Assembly (NCBI RefSeq): GCF_017562075.2
Contig: NC_054081.1
Coordinates: forward strand, 3,528,739 to 3,592,738
Direction of reading: 5' to 3'
Length of the DNA stretch: 64,000 nt
From: Anopheles merus
Taxonomy: Eukaryota; Arthropoda; Insecta; Diptera; Culicidae
The position numbers and the translations under genes were made by a program. The first letter of the stretch is position 1. Each line of letters starts with the position of its first letter. Positions 10,466 through 20,100 of the stretch are shown here, piece after piece. The notes beneath the pieces were generated by a model, which had not been told where the DNA came from, made no database searches, and saw nothing but the letters and a program-made list of their open reading frames with translations.

Positions 10466-11974
10466 CTGGGGAGGGAAAGTGAGAGGATACACAAAATCGG
10501 GAAGAATCGGTTAGATGGTTAGTTATAAGAAGTAAAAAAAATAAAAAAATAGCAAAAAGTTATAAAAGTCATGCGTTTGCAAGCTGTAAGGCGCTTCACA
10601 ATAAGAATATTTACAATAGGAATAATATTTATTTAAATTTTTTTTTTATATATTGTACTTATAAAAGATATGCTGAAAAGCTTGCTGTAGTAAAAACAAG
10701 TTACTATACAAAATTTTACAACTTTAATCCGTACTAAACCAAATTAAACTATTTCTTTCCCCCTTTCATGCAGAAGCGATGGAGGCGCCTGGTGGTTCAC
10801 GATGTTATGGAGCACTTCCAATTGGATTAGCTAGACATTTCCAGCTAACTTTGGTCATAGCATTTATCTGAATATCTTTGCTGGTTTTTTTTTTGTTGTA
10901 AAGAATGAATTGAATGAATAACATCAAGTAATACGTTTAGTGCAAAAAAAAGATATTTTTAAACAAAACAGTCCATTTTCTACAAACGGAAAATCATTCT
11001 CAATGGCTCAATGGCCAATCGCTTTCCAACCCAGCAAATGATCTCAAGCTGCAGGGCTTGTACAAGCTAGGGCCAGGAGCCTGTGTGTATGTGTATGTCA
11101 TCTTTGGATGGGTTGGGCGATGATTTCGCTTCATTAAAATCACACTCGTCTTCCTGTGTCCGCGGACAACCCGCAGTGACAATCCGAAACCGGCTGTCCC
11201 ATCTCACGGCGTCTAATTAAATTACTTACACGCATCTTGGTTCAATTTGTGCAAAATACACCCACCTTTTGTGGATTGACAGCTGTCAGCCCACCGCCAA
11301 ACCGAAAGTGTACCCGGTGTACACTGTTAATTTATTAATTAAATCAGAAGCCCCGGCACAGTCGTCCCTAGTTGCATCCATCAATTCCAAAGCCACTGGA
11401 CATTCCCTTTTCTCTTCCCACCCCCCTCCCCCCCTATCACTCCGAAAAATTGGGGCCGAGCCGAGGGGTTGTAAAGTCCGCCGCAGGGCAGCAGCAGCTG
11501 GCAGTGGGCGACGAACGGACGGAAGCTTTAAGCAAAACCTTGGAAATGCAATTTTCGGTCGCATGTTGCAAACTTTACGGGTGGCAATGCACCGCCCCCC
11601 CCCCCTCCCACCCCATCCGAACGGGCCGGCACTGGTTCTTGAGCCAAGACAAAGGAAGTATGTTTTCTTAAACTGTGAAAACTAATCACAAACTGCGTTA
11701 ATGCAAATGCCACAGTCCCCGGAGGGAGGGGGAGTGCCTTGAGAGTTTATTTATTCTTTGCATTCTTATGGTGGGATGGGCGGGCGGGGTTCGGAATGGT
11801 GCGGCAAGCTACGAGAGCGGTTGTACTTTGCCGGGCTGTGTTTTTGTTTGGCTCCGTACCGGCCGATGGTTCCGGTTCCGGCGGGAAAAAGGGCAAACTT
11901 TCTTTTTGTACTGGTTGGTGATTGGGTGGGTGTGTGCGTACCCTTTTCTAAAACAAGCGCACAGTGCAAGTTAT

Positions 11975-12019
<45 letters not shown>

Positions 12020-15000
12020 AAGAACCCTCCCCGGGAGCAGCAATAAATTCAAGACAAACACAAATCTATTAGTTTGCTTATGCCTCTCCCCCCCCCTATA
12101 ACCACCTCACCAGCACTCTTTGCCGGCTCGCCAGTCGTTGTCGGTACGCGTAACAGCGATACGGCCGGATTCCGCCGGAACAAGCACATCGAACAGGAAG
12201 GAGGGCGAAAGGGGACTCGGTTCGTTTGCTGAAAGTCAAACGGATCAAATCGTTCCGGTGGCCTCCTACACCCCAATCTCCCGCTTGCATGAGCATACTT
12301 TTGCGGTAAATCAGTGCAGCCGCCCCGAGTACGCTGGACAAATGTTTAAATGTGATCCGCACACACACACACAGAAGGGAACGGGGCAAAAAACCGGGTG
12401 TGGTTTGCACATCAAACTTTGCCTTGCGGGCAAAACCGAGCGTAGCTCTGCGCAAATTGGCCGAAGCAATCCAGCCCATTAAGGCACTGTGTTGCGGCAT
12501 CGTTTTGGGTTTTTAGTTCTTCTTTTTTTCTGTTTTTTTCGGTGTAAACTCTTGCGCGGACAAGGTCGCTTCGCTGTGCGGGCGGGTGGGCGCAAAACTT
12601 ACTCATTAACCCGTTCGGGATGGACGATACGCTGCTCTGGATGCTGGGCAGGGCGCCGCCAGCGTCCGGCGGGGCGGCGGGCGTGCGCTTTCGCGTGAGC
12701 GTCATCGTGCCGGTCGGCAGCTGACCGTTGGCCGGCGGCCGGGCCGGCGGTTTGGCGGTGAGCGCGTTGCCGATGCTGTTGCTGCTGCTGCTCGCCTTAA
12801 ACTGCATCAGGTGCTGGGTGGGCGGGCTGTAGTCCCGGGCGTAGTTGACGTACGGGACGTAACCGTTGTTGTTGTTGTTGTTGGTGGTGGTGCTGTTGCC
12901 GGTGCTGCTGGTGCTGTTGCCGCCGGTACCGGTCGGGCCACCCACCTTCGGGCACTGCAGGTGGCTCAGCGAGTCGGAAAAGTCTCCCGAGTATCGGCTA
13001 CATTTGTTGCATAAAGAGAGAGAGAAANNNNNNNNNNNNNNNNNNNNNNNNNNNNNNNNNNNNNNNNNNNNNNNNNNNNNNNNNNNNNNNNNNNNNNNNN
13101 NNNNNNNNNNNNNNNNNNNNNNNNNNNGGGGGCAGAGGAAGAAAATGAGTGAAGCAGTTTCATATCTCTGGGCTTGAACTGATCGAGCACAGGACTATTT
13201 GCGCGGACTCTTACCTTCGGTATGACATCGGCCGGCGGCAGATGCTTCTTTCTGTTACGCCGGCTGCACAGGCAGATCGCAATGACGACGAGAATGATCA
13301 GTATGGTGATGCCTCCGAGCGAGCCGAGCACGATCACGGGCAGCAGGTTTGGCTCTGTTTAGAAGAAGGGGTGGAAGAAGTCAAATAAGCTGTTCAAGAT
13401 AATATATATAGCTCAGAATTTGGAATGGTCTACTTCTGAGGATGCTTTTACTTCTCAGTTTGGCTTTTATAACCTCACATTTCGCACTACAGGCTCTAAT
13501 TATGTTAAGCTGAGACTTACTCACAGTGAGCGGCCTGTACTGTAAAACTCTTATATCTTATATCTATAACACATAGTCAGGTGTTCTGTTTGCAGCTCTA
13601 AGGACTCTAAGGATATTTAGTCAAAAATTGGCATCAAACGCAGTTATGATTGCTCTAGTCATATATATGATGACCCTTATTGACTTAAGGCCTAGTTTCT
13701 GCATCGCTCCAAACTCCAAACTAATGTCCTCGAGGTGATGTCATGCTTAACACCTACCCATCAAAGCCTATCTATCTATATCATTTCACTATGATGTCAT
13801 ATTGCGCACATTGCGCTTGAATAGAGGAAGTTTAATTCCTTCGCTGTCAATTAATAGGTCTAGCACTTTGTCATAATCTGTCATAGCAACACAAGACATA
13901 TCTCAGCTGTATTAGATTGAGAGGACTCTGAAAGAGACAAAGAGAGAGAGAGAGCGAGGACCTTACCTTTGGAGACGAACTCAATTTCCAGATAGTCGAT
14001 ACCGTAGTCGTTCACAACGGTGCAGTTGTACCGGCCGAAGTGTTCCCGCTGGCAGTGGTGTATGATGAGCGTCGACCGCACCCCGTTCGGGATCGGGCTG
14101 TCCAGTGCGCGGTACTCGGCCGCGTTCGGCTCGGCGCTCACGTTGATCTCGCGCCCATTGAACGACCACAGCACGTGCCGGGGCTTCGGTATCGACAGGG
14201 CCACACACTCGAGCTGCGCACTGTCGTGCACCGCTCCGTACTGCTGGCGCGGCGAGCTGATGGCCGGCGGCCCGCGCAGATACACCGTCGCGTCCGCCTC
14301 CACCTCGGCGAAGCCCTGCACGCTCGCCTTGCAGTAGTACCGGCCGGCGGTGGCCGGCGTTACGACGAGCGTTACGTTCGCCGCACTCGACACGACCTGG
14401 TCGGACGGCTCGTGTATCCACAGCACGTCCGGTGCGGGATTGCCGTCCACGTCGCAGCCGAGCGTGACGGTCGTGTCCGGGTCCGCCTCGACCGACTGGG
14501 GCGGCGCCCGGAAGCTCGGCCCGTAGCTTATGTCGAGCGTGACGCTTTCCTCGCTCTTCCCGACCGCATTGCGCACCTCGCACCGGACCGTGGTGCCGTG
14601 GTACTTGCGCGAGATGTTCGCTATCAGCTGCGTAAAGGGAGGCCGGAAACGGCACAGTGAGTTAAGGTATGGTTGTATTTTATGAATAGCTTGTTAAGAT
14701 TGAAACTAAGACGAATCTTCAGCAATGAGTGATTTGAAATATTTATCGAAGATTTATGAATCTCTGAAGAATGATGAATCTTTGAGAATCGCTGAAATTC
14801 TGATCTCTCAAATTCGGGCATCGGGTGGAGGGTTGTATCCTCGCATGGACCGACTCTCCCGTTGCCAGGTCTGATCATCCGGATGCTTGGTAGTCGCTAA
14901 GTCTCGCGCTGTCATGACTTCAGGCTGCCATGACCACATAGGTCGTTACGCCAAGAACCTCCAGCTCTACGAATCTTTTGAGATTCACGAATTCCTAGAG

Positions 15001-16343
15001 ATTCCTGAATCTTTACAGAACTATTACTCTTTAGAGACTCAAACATGTTTGGAAATACCTGAATCTTCAGAGATGTATGCATCTTTTGAGATTTCAGAAT
15101 TTTGAGAGTCGCGAATCCTTTCACCGAAATTCAGATTCACTGAATCATTTCAAAGATTCATTGAGATTCGTGAATCTGAATCAGATCCTCCGACCATTAA
15201 GTTAAAGCACAATTCTAAAGTCCTCCAGTAAAAAAACTTACCAACTCGGATGCGTGACTGCCGTCCGACAGCTCCTCGCCTACGAACCAGCGGTACGTAA
15301 CGTCGGGCGGGTTAGCGTCCGCCCGGCACGACAGCCGCACCTCCGTGCCCTCGAGTATGCGGCCCCCGTTCAGTGCGCCCCCGATCACGGCAATCTTCAC
15401 CTTGGGCGCGTACTTCACCTCCAGCTTCAGCCGCACCGACCGGTACGTCCGGTCGGCCGTGTTCTGCGCCTGGCAGGTGAACGTCGTGTTGTGGTGCTCC
15501 TTCTTCGGCGTCAGCTTCAGGATCGATTTGGCGGTGTAGCGGCGGGCGTCGCGCAGCGGCTCCTTCATGTACTCGATGCCCCTCGTCAGCACGGTGCCCA
15601 GTCCGTCGATCCAGGTAATTTCGGCCGCCGGCTTGCCGCCGACCGACACGCACTCCAGCTCTATCTCCCGGTCCTCGGTCGTGACCATGAAGTCGCCCTG
15701 CACAATCTTGGGCGCTTCCGGCGGCACCAGCACGGTCAGCTTGGCAAAGCGCGACCGAATGCCCGGCGTTCCTGCATGCGAGGGAGGCAAGGGAGCGGAT
15801 TGGATGGTTGCGTGGCAAATGGAGGCACCAGCGTGTCTACTTACCGCCCCGGCCCGGTCCCACCTGACACTGGTACTTGGCATCGTCGTCCAGCATCACG
15901 GGCGAGATGTCGAGCGAAAAGTCGCCCTCCTCGTCGCTGCCCACCATCGTGTACCGCTCGAAGCCGCTCAGGTTCCGGTGCGTCCCGAGCCCGAAATCGT
16001 CCTTGGTCCACTGTGAGGGAGAGAGTGGGGGAGGTGTTTTTGGTTATTTTTTCCCAATGCGAAGGAAAGGCGCCTCTTCGCCCCTGCTTACCTGCAGCTG
16101 GCCGGACTTGTTCACCACCCGGCAGGGCAGGGTGACGCGCGACCCGACGATAGCGGTCTGGTCCTGCGGCTCCATGGCGAAGCGCTGCTCCAGCTGGCGG
16201 CTCCCACTGCCGGCCGCCGGTGACACCTTCGCCCCGCCGCCAACCCGCAGCAGCAGAAACAGGTAGAAGATCGGATAGGGTGACGCGGTGACGGCCGCTA
16301 GCCGCGACCTCGTCGTCCGCTGACCGTTCAGCGCCCGCAGCAT
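10023..16343 (-). CDS. kirre/rst: Irre cell-recognition protein: Kirre/Roughest (Dumbfounded, Neph1-like) Ig-superfamily adhesion receptor; one or more exons lost in assembly gap
   Basis: Seven visible coding exons on the minus strand join in frame with GT-AG introns, apart from the gap: 16343-16092, 16010-15845, 15771-15242, 14627-13967, 13354-13215, [gap], 12997-12603, 10465-10023. The first in-frame ATG is 16343-16341; an in-frame TGA lies upstream at 16454-16452. Residues 1-40 hold a signal sequence with core PIFYLFLLL. Five Ig domains follow, with Cys pairs and core Trp at 74/132 (W85), 180/239 (W193), 288/332 (W301), 374/415 (W386) and 457/518 (W470). A membrane span covers about 541-566, followed by basic SRRNRKK. 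The tail ends in THV, a class I PDZ ligand. In flies these proteins act at the cell surface in myoblast fusion, eye patterning, axon sorting and nephrocyte diaphragms by binding Sns/Hibris. Drosophila has two paralogs, and I cannot say which one this matches better. Confidence 0.95.
10466..12602 (-). other. Last kirre/rst intron (2.1 kb)
   Basis: Donor GTAAGT at 12602 and acceptor CCCCAG at 10466. It contains (GA)n at 11977-12014, short CA and C runs, an AT-rich patch near 10620-10760 and a weak Su(Hw)-like site at 10577. No exon or hosted gene is seen. Confidence 0.8.
10577..10594 (+). promoter_or_regulatory. Weak Su(Hw)-like motif inside the kirre/rst intron, 13 of 18 matches
   Basis: Reads TTGCAAGCTGTAAGGCGC. 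The outer arms TTGCA and AGGCGC match the window consensus, but the centre does not. This could be chance. Confidence 0.25.
12603..12997 (-). CDS. kirre/rst: kirre/rst cytoplasmic exon after the gap
   Basis: 395 bp from the acceptor (CT tract, then ATGTAG) to the perfect donor GTAAGT. The product starts RYSGDFSDSLSH and has a Ser/Thr/Asn-rich run with six Asn. It then carries VNYARDYSPPTQ, matching the conserved tyrosine-containing tail block of fly Rst/Kirre, followed by a Pro/Ser-rich stretch. Its first base is the third base of a codon, so the missing upstream exon(s) must supply two extra bases. The 5' splice boundary is less certain than the others because the gap starts only 30 bp away. 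Confidence 0.83.
13028..13127. other. Assembly gap of exactly 100 Ns
   Basis: A run of 100 Ns is a standard placeholder for a gap of unknown size. It lies between the transmembrane exon (ends phase 0) and the next tail exon (starts with a third codon base). At least one coding exon is therefore missing, with a total length that leaves remainder 2 on division by 3. GA/CT microsatellite sequence on the left edge probably caused the assembly break. Confidence 0.97.
13215..13354 (-). CDS. kirre/rst: kirre/rst coding exon 5: transmembrane segment and juxtamembrane tail
   Basis: 140 bp, residues 537-583. The span reads LPVIVLGSLGGITILIILVV and runs on as IAICLC, followed by the basic stop-transfer SRRNRKKH and the conserved PADVIPK. 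The acceptor is TTCTTCTAAACAG and the donor is GTAAGAG. It ends in phase 0. Confidence 0.92.
13355..13966 (-). other. kirre/rst intron between the Ig5 and transmembrane exons (612 bp)
   Basis: AT-rich, with a (GA)n tract just inside the donor at 13936-13957. No repeats of note and no further exon. Confidence 0.75.
13967..14627 (-). CDS. kirre/rst: kirre/rst coding exon 4: end of Ig3, Ig4 and Ig5
   Basis: 661 bp, residues 317-536 plus one base. It starts LIANISRKYHG, carries CEVRNAVGKSE (Cys 332), Ig4 (Cys 374 and 415) and Ig5 (Cys 457 and 518, FGRYNCTVVNDYG). Several N-glycosylation sequons are visible (NIS, NVT, NVS, NCT). The acceptor TTTACGCAG and donor GTAAGG fit consensus. Confidence 0.94.
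14740..15185. repeat. Degenerate minisatellite in the kirre/rst Ig3 intron (GATTC/GAATC units)
   Basis: The intron 14628-15241 is filled with variants of GAGATTC.TGAATC about 15-20 bp apart, for example at 14975-15010, 15090-15120 and 15135-15180. The unit is close to self-complementary, so the intron RNA could fold into several hairpins. No coding sequence. Confidence 0.7.
15242..15771 (-). CDS. kirre/rst: kirre/rst coding exon 3: Ig2 and first half of Ig3
   Basis: 530 bp. It covers Ig2 (Cys 180 and 239, Trp 193, with KKEHHNTTFTCQAQN) and Ig3 up to residue 316 (Cys 288, Trp 301). The acceptor is CGCATGCAG and the donor is GTAAGT. Phase 1 on entry and phase 0 on exit match the neighbouring exons. 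Confidence 0.94.
15845..16010 (-). CDS. kirre/rst: kirre/rst coding exon 2: remainder of Ig1
   Basis: 166 bp, residues 85-139 plus one base. It begins with the core Trp (WTKDDFGLG) and holds the DDDAKYQC motif with the second cysteine (132). The acceptor is CTCCCTCACAG and the donor is GTAAGT. No single longer frame shows this exon; it was found by reading between the neighbouring exons. The intron before it is 81 bp. Confidence 0.9.
16092..16343 (-). CDS. kirre/rst: kirre/rst coding exon 1: signal peptide and start of Ig1
   Basis: 84 codons, ending in phase 0 at CTGCAG before the donor GTAAGC. The N-region is long and basic before the hydrophobic core. The conserved start of Ig1 (QRFAMEPQDQTAIVGSRVTL) is near residues 53-72 and the first Ig cysteine is residue 74. 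A longer open frame upstream begins with TTG, not ATG, so it was not used. Confidence 0.92.
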
Positions 16344-16520
16344 CGTCGTCAGCACGGTGCGGTGCAGCGGCAAGATGAGTGAATGGCAAACCTGCTTAAC
16401 CGAACCGTTCCTGTAGCGCTCTGCTGCCGAAAGTCCGGTGCGCGTCGCTAGTCATCTTAAGCATTCGCTGCTGCCGCCGCCGCCGCAAAACAAAGGGTTC
16501 GTCGCCTGGTAGCGGGAGCG
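16344..16520 (-). other. Candidate 5' UTR part of the first coding exon of kirre/rst
   Basis: A strong acceptor on the minus strand (CCTTTCCTTGCAG) lies at 16521-16533. If used, the exon runs from 16520 into the ATG at 16343, giving 177 bp of untranslated sequence. An in-frame stop at 16452-16454 supports non-coding status. Upstream leader exons would then lie further right, as in the long fly gene. Inference only. Confidence 0.4.
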
Positions 16521-16698
16521 CTGCAAGGAAAGGCGAGGCATTAGCGTTGGCGCTGGATTTGCCGGCTAAACAAAGCTTCAGTCCGCACGGAAAAAAAAAA
16601 CGCTTCACGGGAAACTCAATCAGAGGAAAAACAGAAAGAAACCCAAACGCGCTTAAATAAACCCTCGTGCCGAATCAAGTGTTGTTATTGCCAGCTCA

Positions 16699-16733
<35 letters not shown>

Positions 16734-17740
16734 GAGTCCGGTAGCATGCGCGTTGCAATGAATATTTCAGCTCGTAACCGCATTCGATTGCGTTCGATTG
16801 CAATTTCCCACTGCGACGAACGGACTCCCATCCCTCTTTTCAGGTGTGTGCACGCGCTGGCTAGTATTATTGTGGGACCGGTTTTGCAAGAAATTAAATA
16901 AATATTAGTTTCTCGCTCTCTCTCTTTCCATTGGTTGCATTTCCCCCCCCCCCCCCCCCCCCGCCTTGAATCTCTTCAGTGCCGGCGGAAATTTCATGCC
17001 CTCTTTAATCGCAAAAAAGCGATGGAAGCGAAGGAAAATCAGCATGCACACGCGGGCGGTACCATTGGACGGTTCGAGCACTTGGCAGAGGTGCTTCGGG
17101 TGCGATTTATACCAGCATCCGTTGCACTGTTGCACTTGGGTGGGGCGCTGAAGTTGGGAATGTTTTTTAAGAAGCTCAACGGTTGGAATATATTTTTAGC
17201 ATCTAGTGCTCCACGTGTGAGGGAGGGTGTTTTAGGCGTCAAAGCTAACGTTTATGCTGCTGCACGGACACAGAAAAAAGAGACAAAAACATACACTCTC
17301 GCTGCCCATCCGCTTTGGAGTCTGTGGCAAGTGTTTTGCACTTAGTGTACGGTTCAATAGCAGGTGGAGAAGAGGAATAATAATAATAAAAAAACACACG
17401 CACTTCAAACGCGGGCACAGTATTTGGTTGCCGTTGATGAAGTGCCGTGGAGAGCTTTTGCGGGCGCAATGGGAAGGAAATGCTGCTACCCAATGAAAGC
17501 AGGGGCAAACTATGCCCTGCATCGGGTGTGTTTGTGTGGTTTTGAGTATTTCTTTTAGCACTGCACTGCTTTTTGCTGGACTTAAGCCATCACGCCCTCG
17601 TTCGGAGCTTACTTTTTTAAACCATTCGCTCTGCCACGTTTTGCTGCCAGGATCTACTGTGACTGGCTAATGATTGAGTCAACCCTACGAGTACGCTGTT
17701 GTGTTTTAATATTGCCGAACGCATCGCAAACATATGGTGT
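16521..17740. other. Non-coding upstream region of kirre/rst
   Basis: Holds (CA)n at 16700-16729, a CT run near 16914-16925 and poly-C at 16943-16962. No convincing gene or core promoter is recognised. Confidence 0.55.
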
Positions 17741-17804
17741 TTGATTTTTTTTGTAACGTTAAACAAAAACTTTAGTACAACTTTCAAAGCAGCTCACCTT
17801 CAAC

Positions 17805-18850
17805 AAATGTCCGCAAAGAAGTACTCCAGCTTGGAGCTAAACTTAAAGTCTGAAAAGTATTTTAGATCGCTAAACATGTACTCCAAGAAATACAGAGGTA
17901 TTACGGCGTTGGATACCGCCTATAACATACTAGCCCTGATCCTTCAGGTTCGTCTTGTCCCTGACGTCGAGGAGATGGACAGAAACTATTAAAGAGGATT
18001 ACGGAACGAAACCATGCGGCACATCTCTGAGAAGATGGCAGAATACAGCTTCAAAGTCGCATATGATGGCATAGCCAGGGTTAAACTGTGCGACGCTATG
18101 AGCTCTTTTGGAATCTCGGCCAAACTGATAAGGCTAGTTAGAATGACTCTGACCTTTAACTTTAAGGACCTTTTGCGACCACCAAAGGTTTGCGCCAGCT
18201 CTTTCCTTGGGTCATCTATTGAACTTGGCGTAAGAGAGGGGATACTTGAAGAACTATCTACAATAAGTTAACCCAGATCCTGGCATACGCTGATGATATA
18301 AACATCATTGGTCTACGGCTCTCCTATGTATCAGAAGTCACCAAGGCATAGAGCAGGCGGCAGAGAAGCTCGGATTGCAGATAAACGAGACAAAGACCAA
18401 ACTGATGGTGGTCACATCAGTGACCCTACCAACAATAAATTAAAACTGAGGTAGGTGTGACGTACAGATAGGTGAGCACAATTTTGAACTCGTCACAGAA
18501 TGCACCTATCTCGGGTCAAAGGTCAGTAACGACAGCCTGATAAGTTCACCTCAAAAAACATATATAGCACCTGGGTCTATAAAGCACTGGTACTCACATA
18601 CACCTCTGAGACTTCGGACACTGTCCAAATTTGACGAAACCCTCTTAGCCACGTTTGAGAGAAAGAAGATCAGAAGGATAGTTGGCTCCGTATGTGTGGA
18701 AGGACAATGGAGGCGCCGCTATAATGACGAGCTATACGAGATTCTGCCATCAAGGCCTAGATGACGGATTGGCAGAAGAAGGCGCGAGACTGTGAGCGGT
18801 TTTGGACACTCCTGAGGCAGGCCAAGACCCAAGTAAGTAAGGTCGTCAGC
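17805..18850 (+). pseudogene. Decayed non-LTR retrotransposon reverse transcriptase
   Basis: Successive frames spell parts of a non-LTR (LINE-like) reverse transcriptase. YRGITALDTAYNILALIL is near 17894-17947. DGIARVKLCDAMSSFGISAK lies near 18066-18125 and LAYADDINIIGLRLS near 18281-18325. A segment like AAEKLGLQINETKTKLM follows near 18358-18408, then a tail with VCVEGQWRRRYNDELYE near 18691-18741 and a later MTDWQKKARD block. The catalytic YADD is kept, but frameshifts, stops and deletions separate every block. Endonuclease and UTRs are not seen. Exact clade is not assigned. Confidence 0.85.
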
Positions 18851-19064
18851 AGATAGGAAACAAGCTGAGTCAAGCAGACATAAAATCCTCGTGAACATTA
18901 AATAAACATTACATACTTAGCAAGCAGATAAGTAAGGATGAATATTAGCGCAAAGAGTAACAATGCATCTGTATATCCTGTATGTTCTGTAAAGAAGGCA
19001 TGTTTTAGTGATTGGCCAAACAAGCGGCCTTATTACTGAATTAAAACTTGAATTTAAATAACTA

Positions 19065-19345
19065 CAGTCAACTCTCTTTTATTTGAGAGGCGATGGGACT
19101 GTCGAATAAGAGGGGTTTCCAGATTACAGAGGTTGAGGTTGAAGAGGTTGAATGAAAGGTCCATAAAAACAAGAAAGAGACAGAACATACAAAAATAAGA
19201 GGGATACAGATTTCAGAGGTTTTTCAAATTAGAGGGACAAAAATGTACTGGAAATCAAGGGATTGTGGACAATGTTCTAATAAGAGAGGATTTTCAAATT
19301 GGAGAGGTATCAAATTAGAGAGGATTCACTTCAGAGAGGTTCTTA
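19065..19345. mobile_element. Possible pogo/Tigger-like element end with subterminal repeats
   Basis: After a TA, sequence starts CAGTCAACTCTCTTTTATTT. This is followed by many short repeats of the type AATNAGAGAGG and TTTCAAATTAGAGGG. CAGT ends with TA target sites and repeated subterminal boxes are typical of pogo-like elements. No matching right end (GTTGACTG) was found, so this is probably a fragment. Confidence 0.4.
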
Positions 19346-20100
19346 TTCAGTATTCAAAGAGCAGGTTAAAGGCAGTGTACAAGACGGATCAACAGAGTCT
19401 CGTAGGTGGTGCCAGTCAAATGACATGTAACGCTGATTAAATTTACAAAACATTGACATTGATTACTAGAAATATGTAGAGTGCAAAATGTTTGAAGCGC
19501 TGTGTTAGAATAAAGTTTAATGTATGGCAAACATTGAATTTAAATTTGGGGCCAGTAGAATTGACTATTTTGAATCGTACATTTCTCGTACATTTGTTTT
19601 TCAATTTCGATTCACTATTAAGCAGTCAAAGTTCAAGTTGAAGCTGTCATATTAATATGAGTATCAATTGAGAGGTCATATTCAAATAACACTATATAGT
19701 TAACACCAACGCATCTGCAGATTGAGAATATAGATTGACATTTTAGGGCAAGATAAATAAATAAATAACACAATTGCTTAGGAAAATATTTATTGATTAC
19801 TCCTCAGAGATATGTTTATGTCTCGATAGAACATTTTTGAATTTCTCAGCGGTGTTTAACTCGTCTTCAGGAACAGTTTCCTTGCTAGCTAGGTAAAGTG
19901 CCAACGTCTTGCAATGAAGCAAGATATCTTGCCAAAGCGTAAACAAAAACGCTCCCCATTCATCATCCCCTCCCTCTGGTAGTTCAAATTTGCTAAAAGC
20001 TTCCGATCAGCTTCACAAATAATGTGTCTAGTGCGCTGGCTCGCGCCACAACTGTTACTTTGGCGAGCAGTACTGTCAATAATGGCTTTGCGTTATTGAT
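19346..20100. other. AT-rich non-coding stretch
   Basis: No gene, clear repeat or regulatory site is recognised. The short TAAATAAATAAATAA at 19751-19766 is the only simple repeat. Confidence 0.5.

Noticed and set aside
13881..13966. Extension of the Ig5 exon reading beyond the donor
   Set aside because: It is intron read-through past GTAAGG into the GA repeat; the true next exon starts at 13354 in the matching phase.
14040..14660. 206-codon frame on the plus strand
   Set aside because: Antisense shadow of the Ig4-Ig5 exon for the same reason.
15254..16135. 293-codon frame on the plus strand
   Set aside because: Antisense shadow of kirre/rst exons 2-3, open because of GC-rich codons; it shows no domain, while the minus strand shows conserved Ig motifs.
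16044..16373. N-terminal extension of kirre/rst from 16373
   Set aside because: That position is TTG, not ATG, and the frame right of 16092 runs into the intron; the first ATG is 16343.
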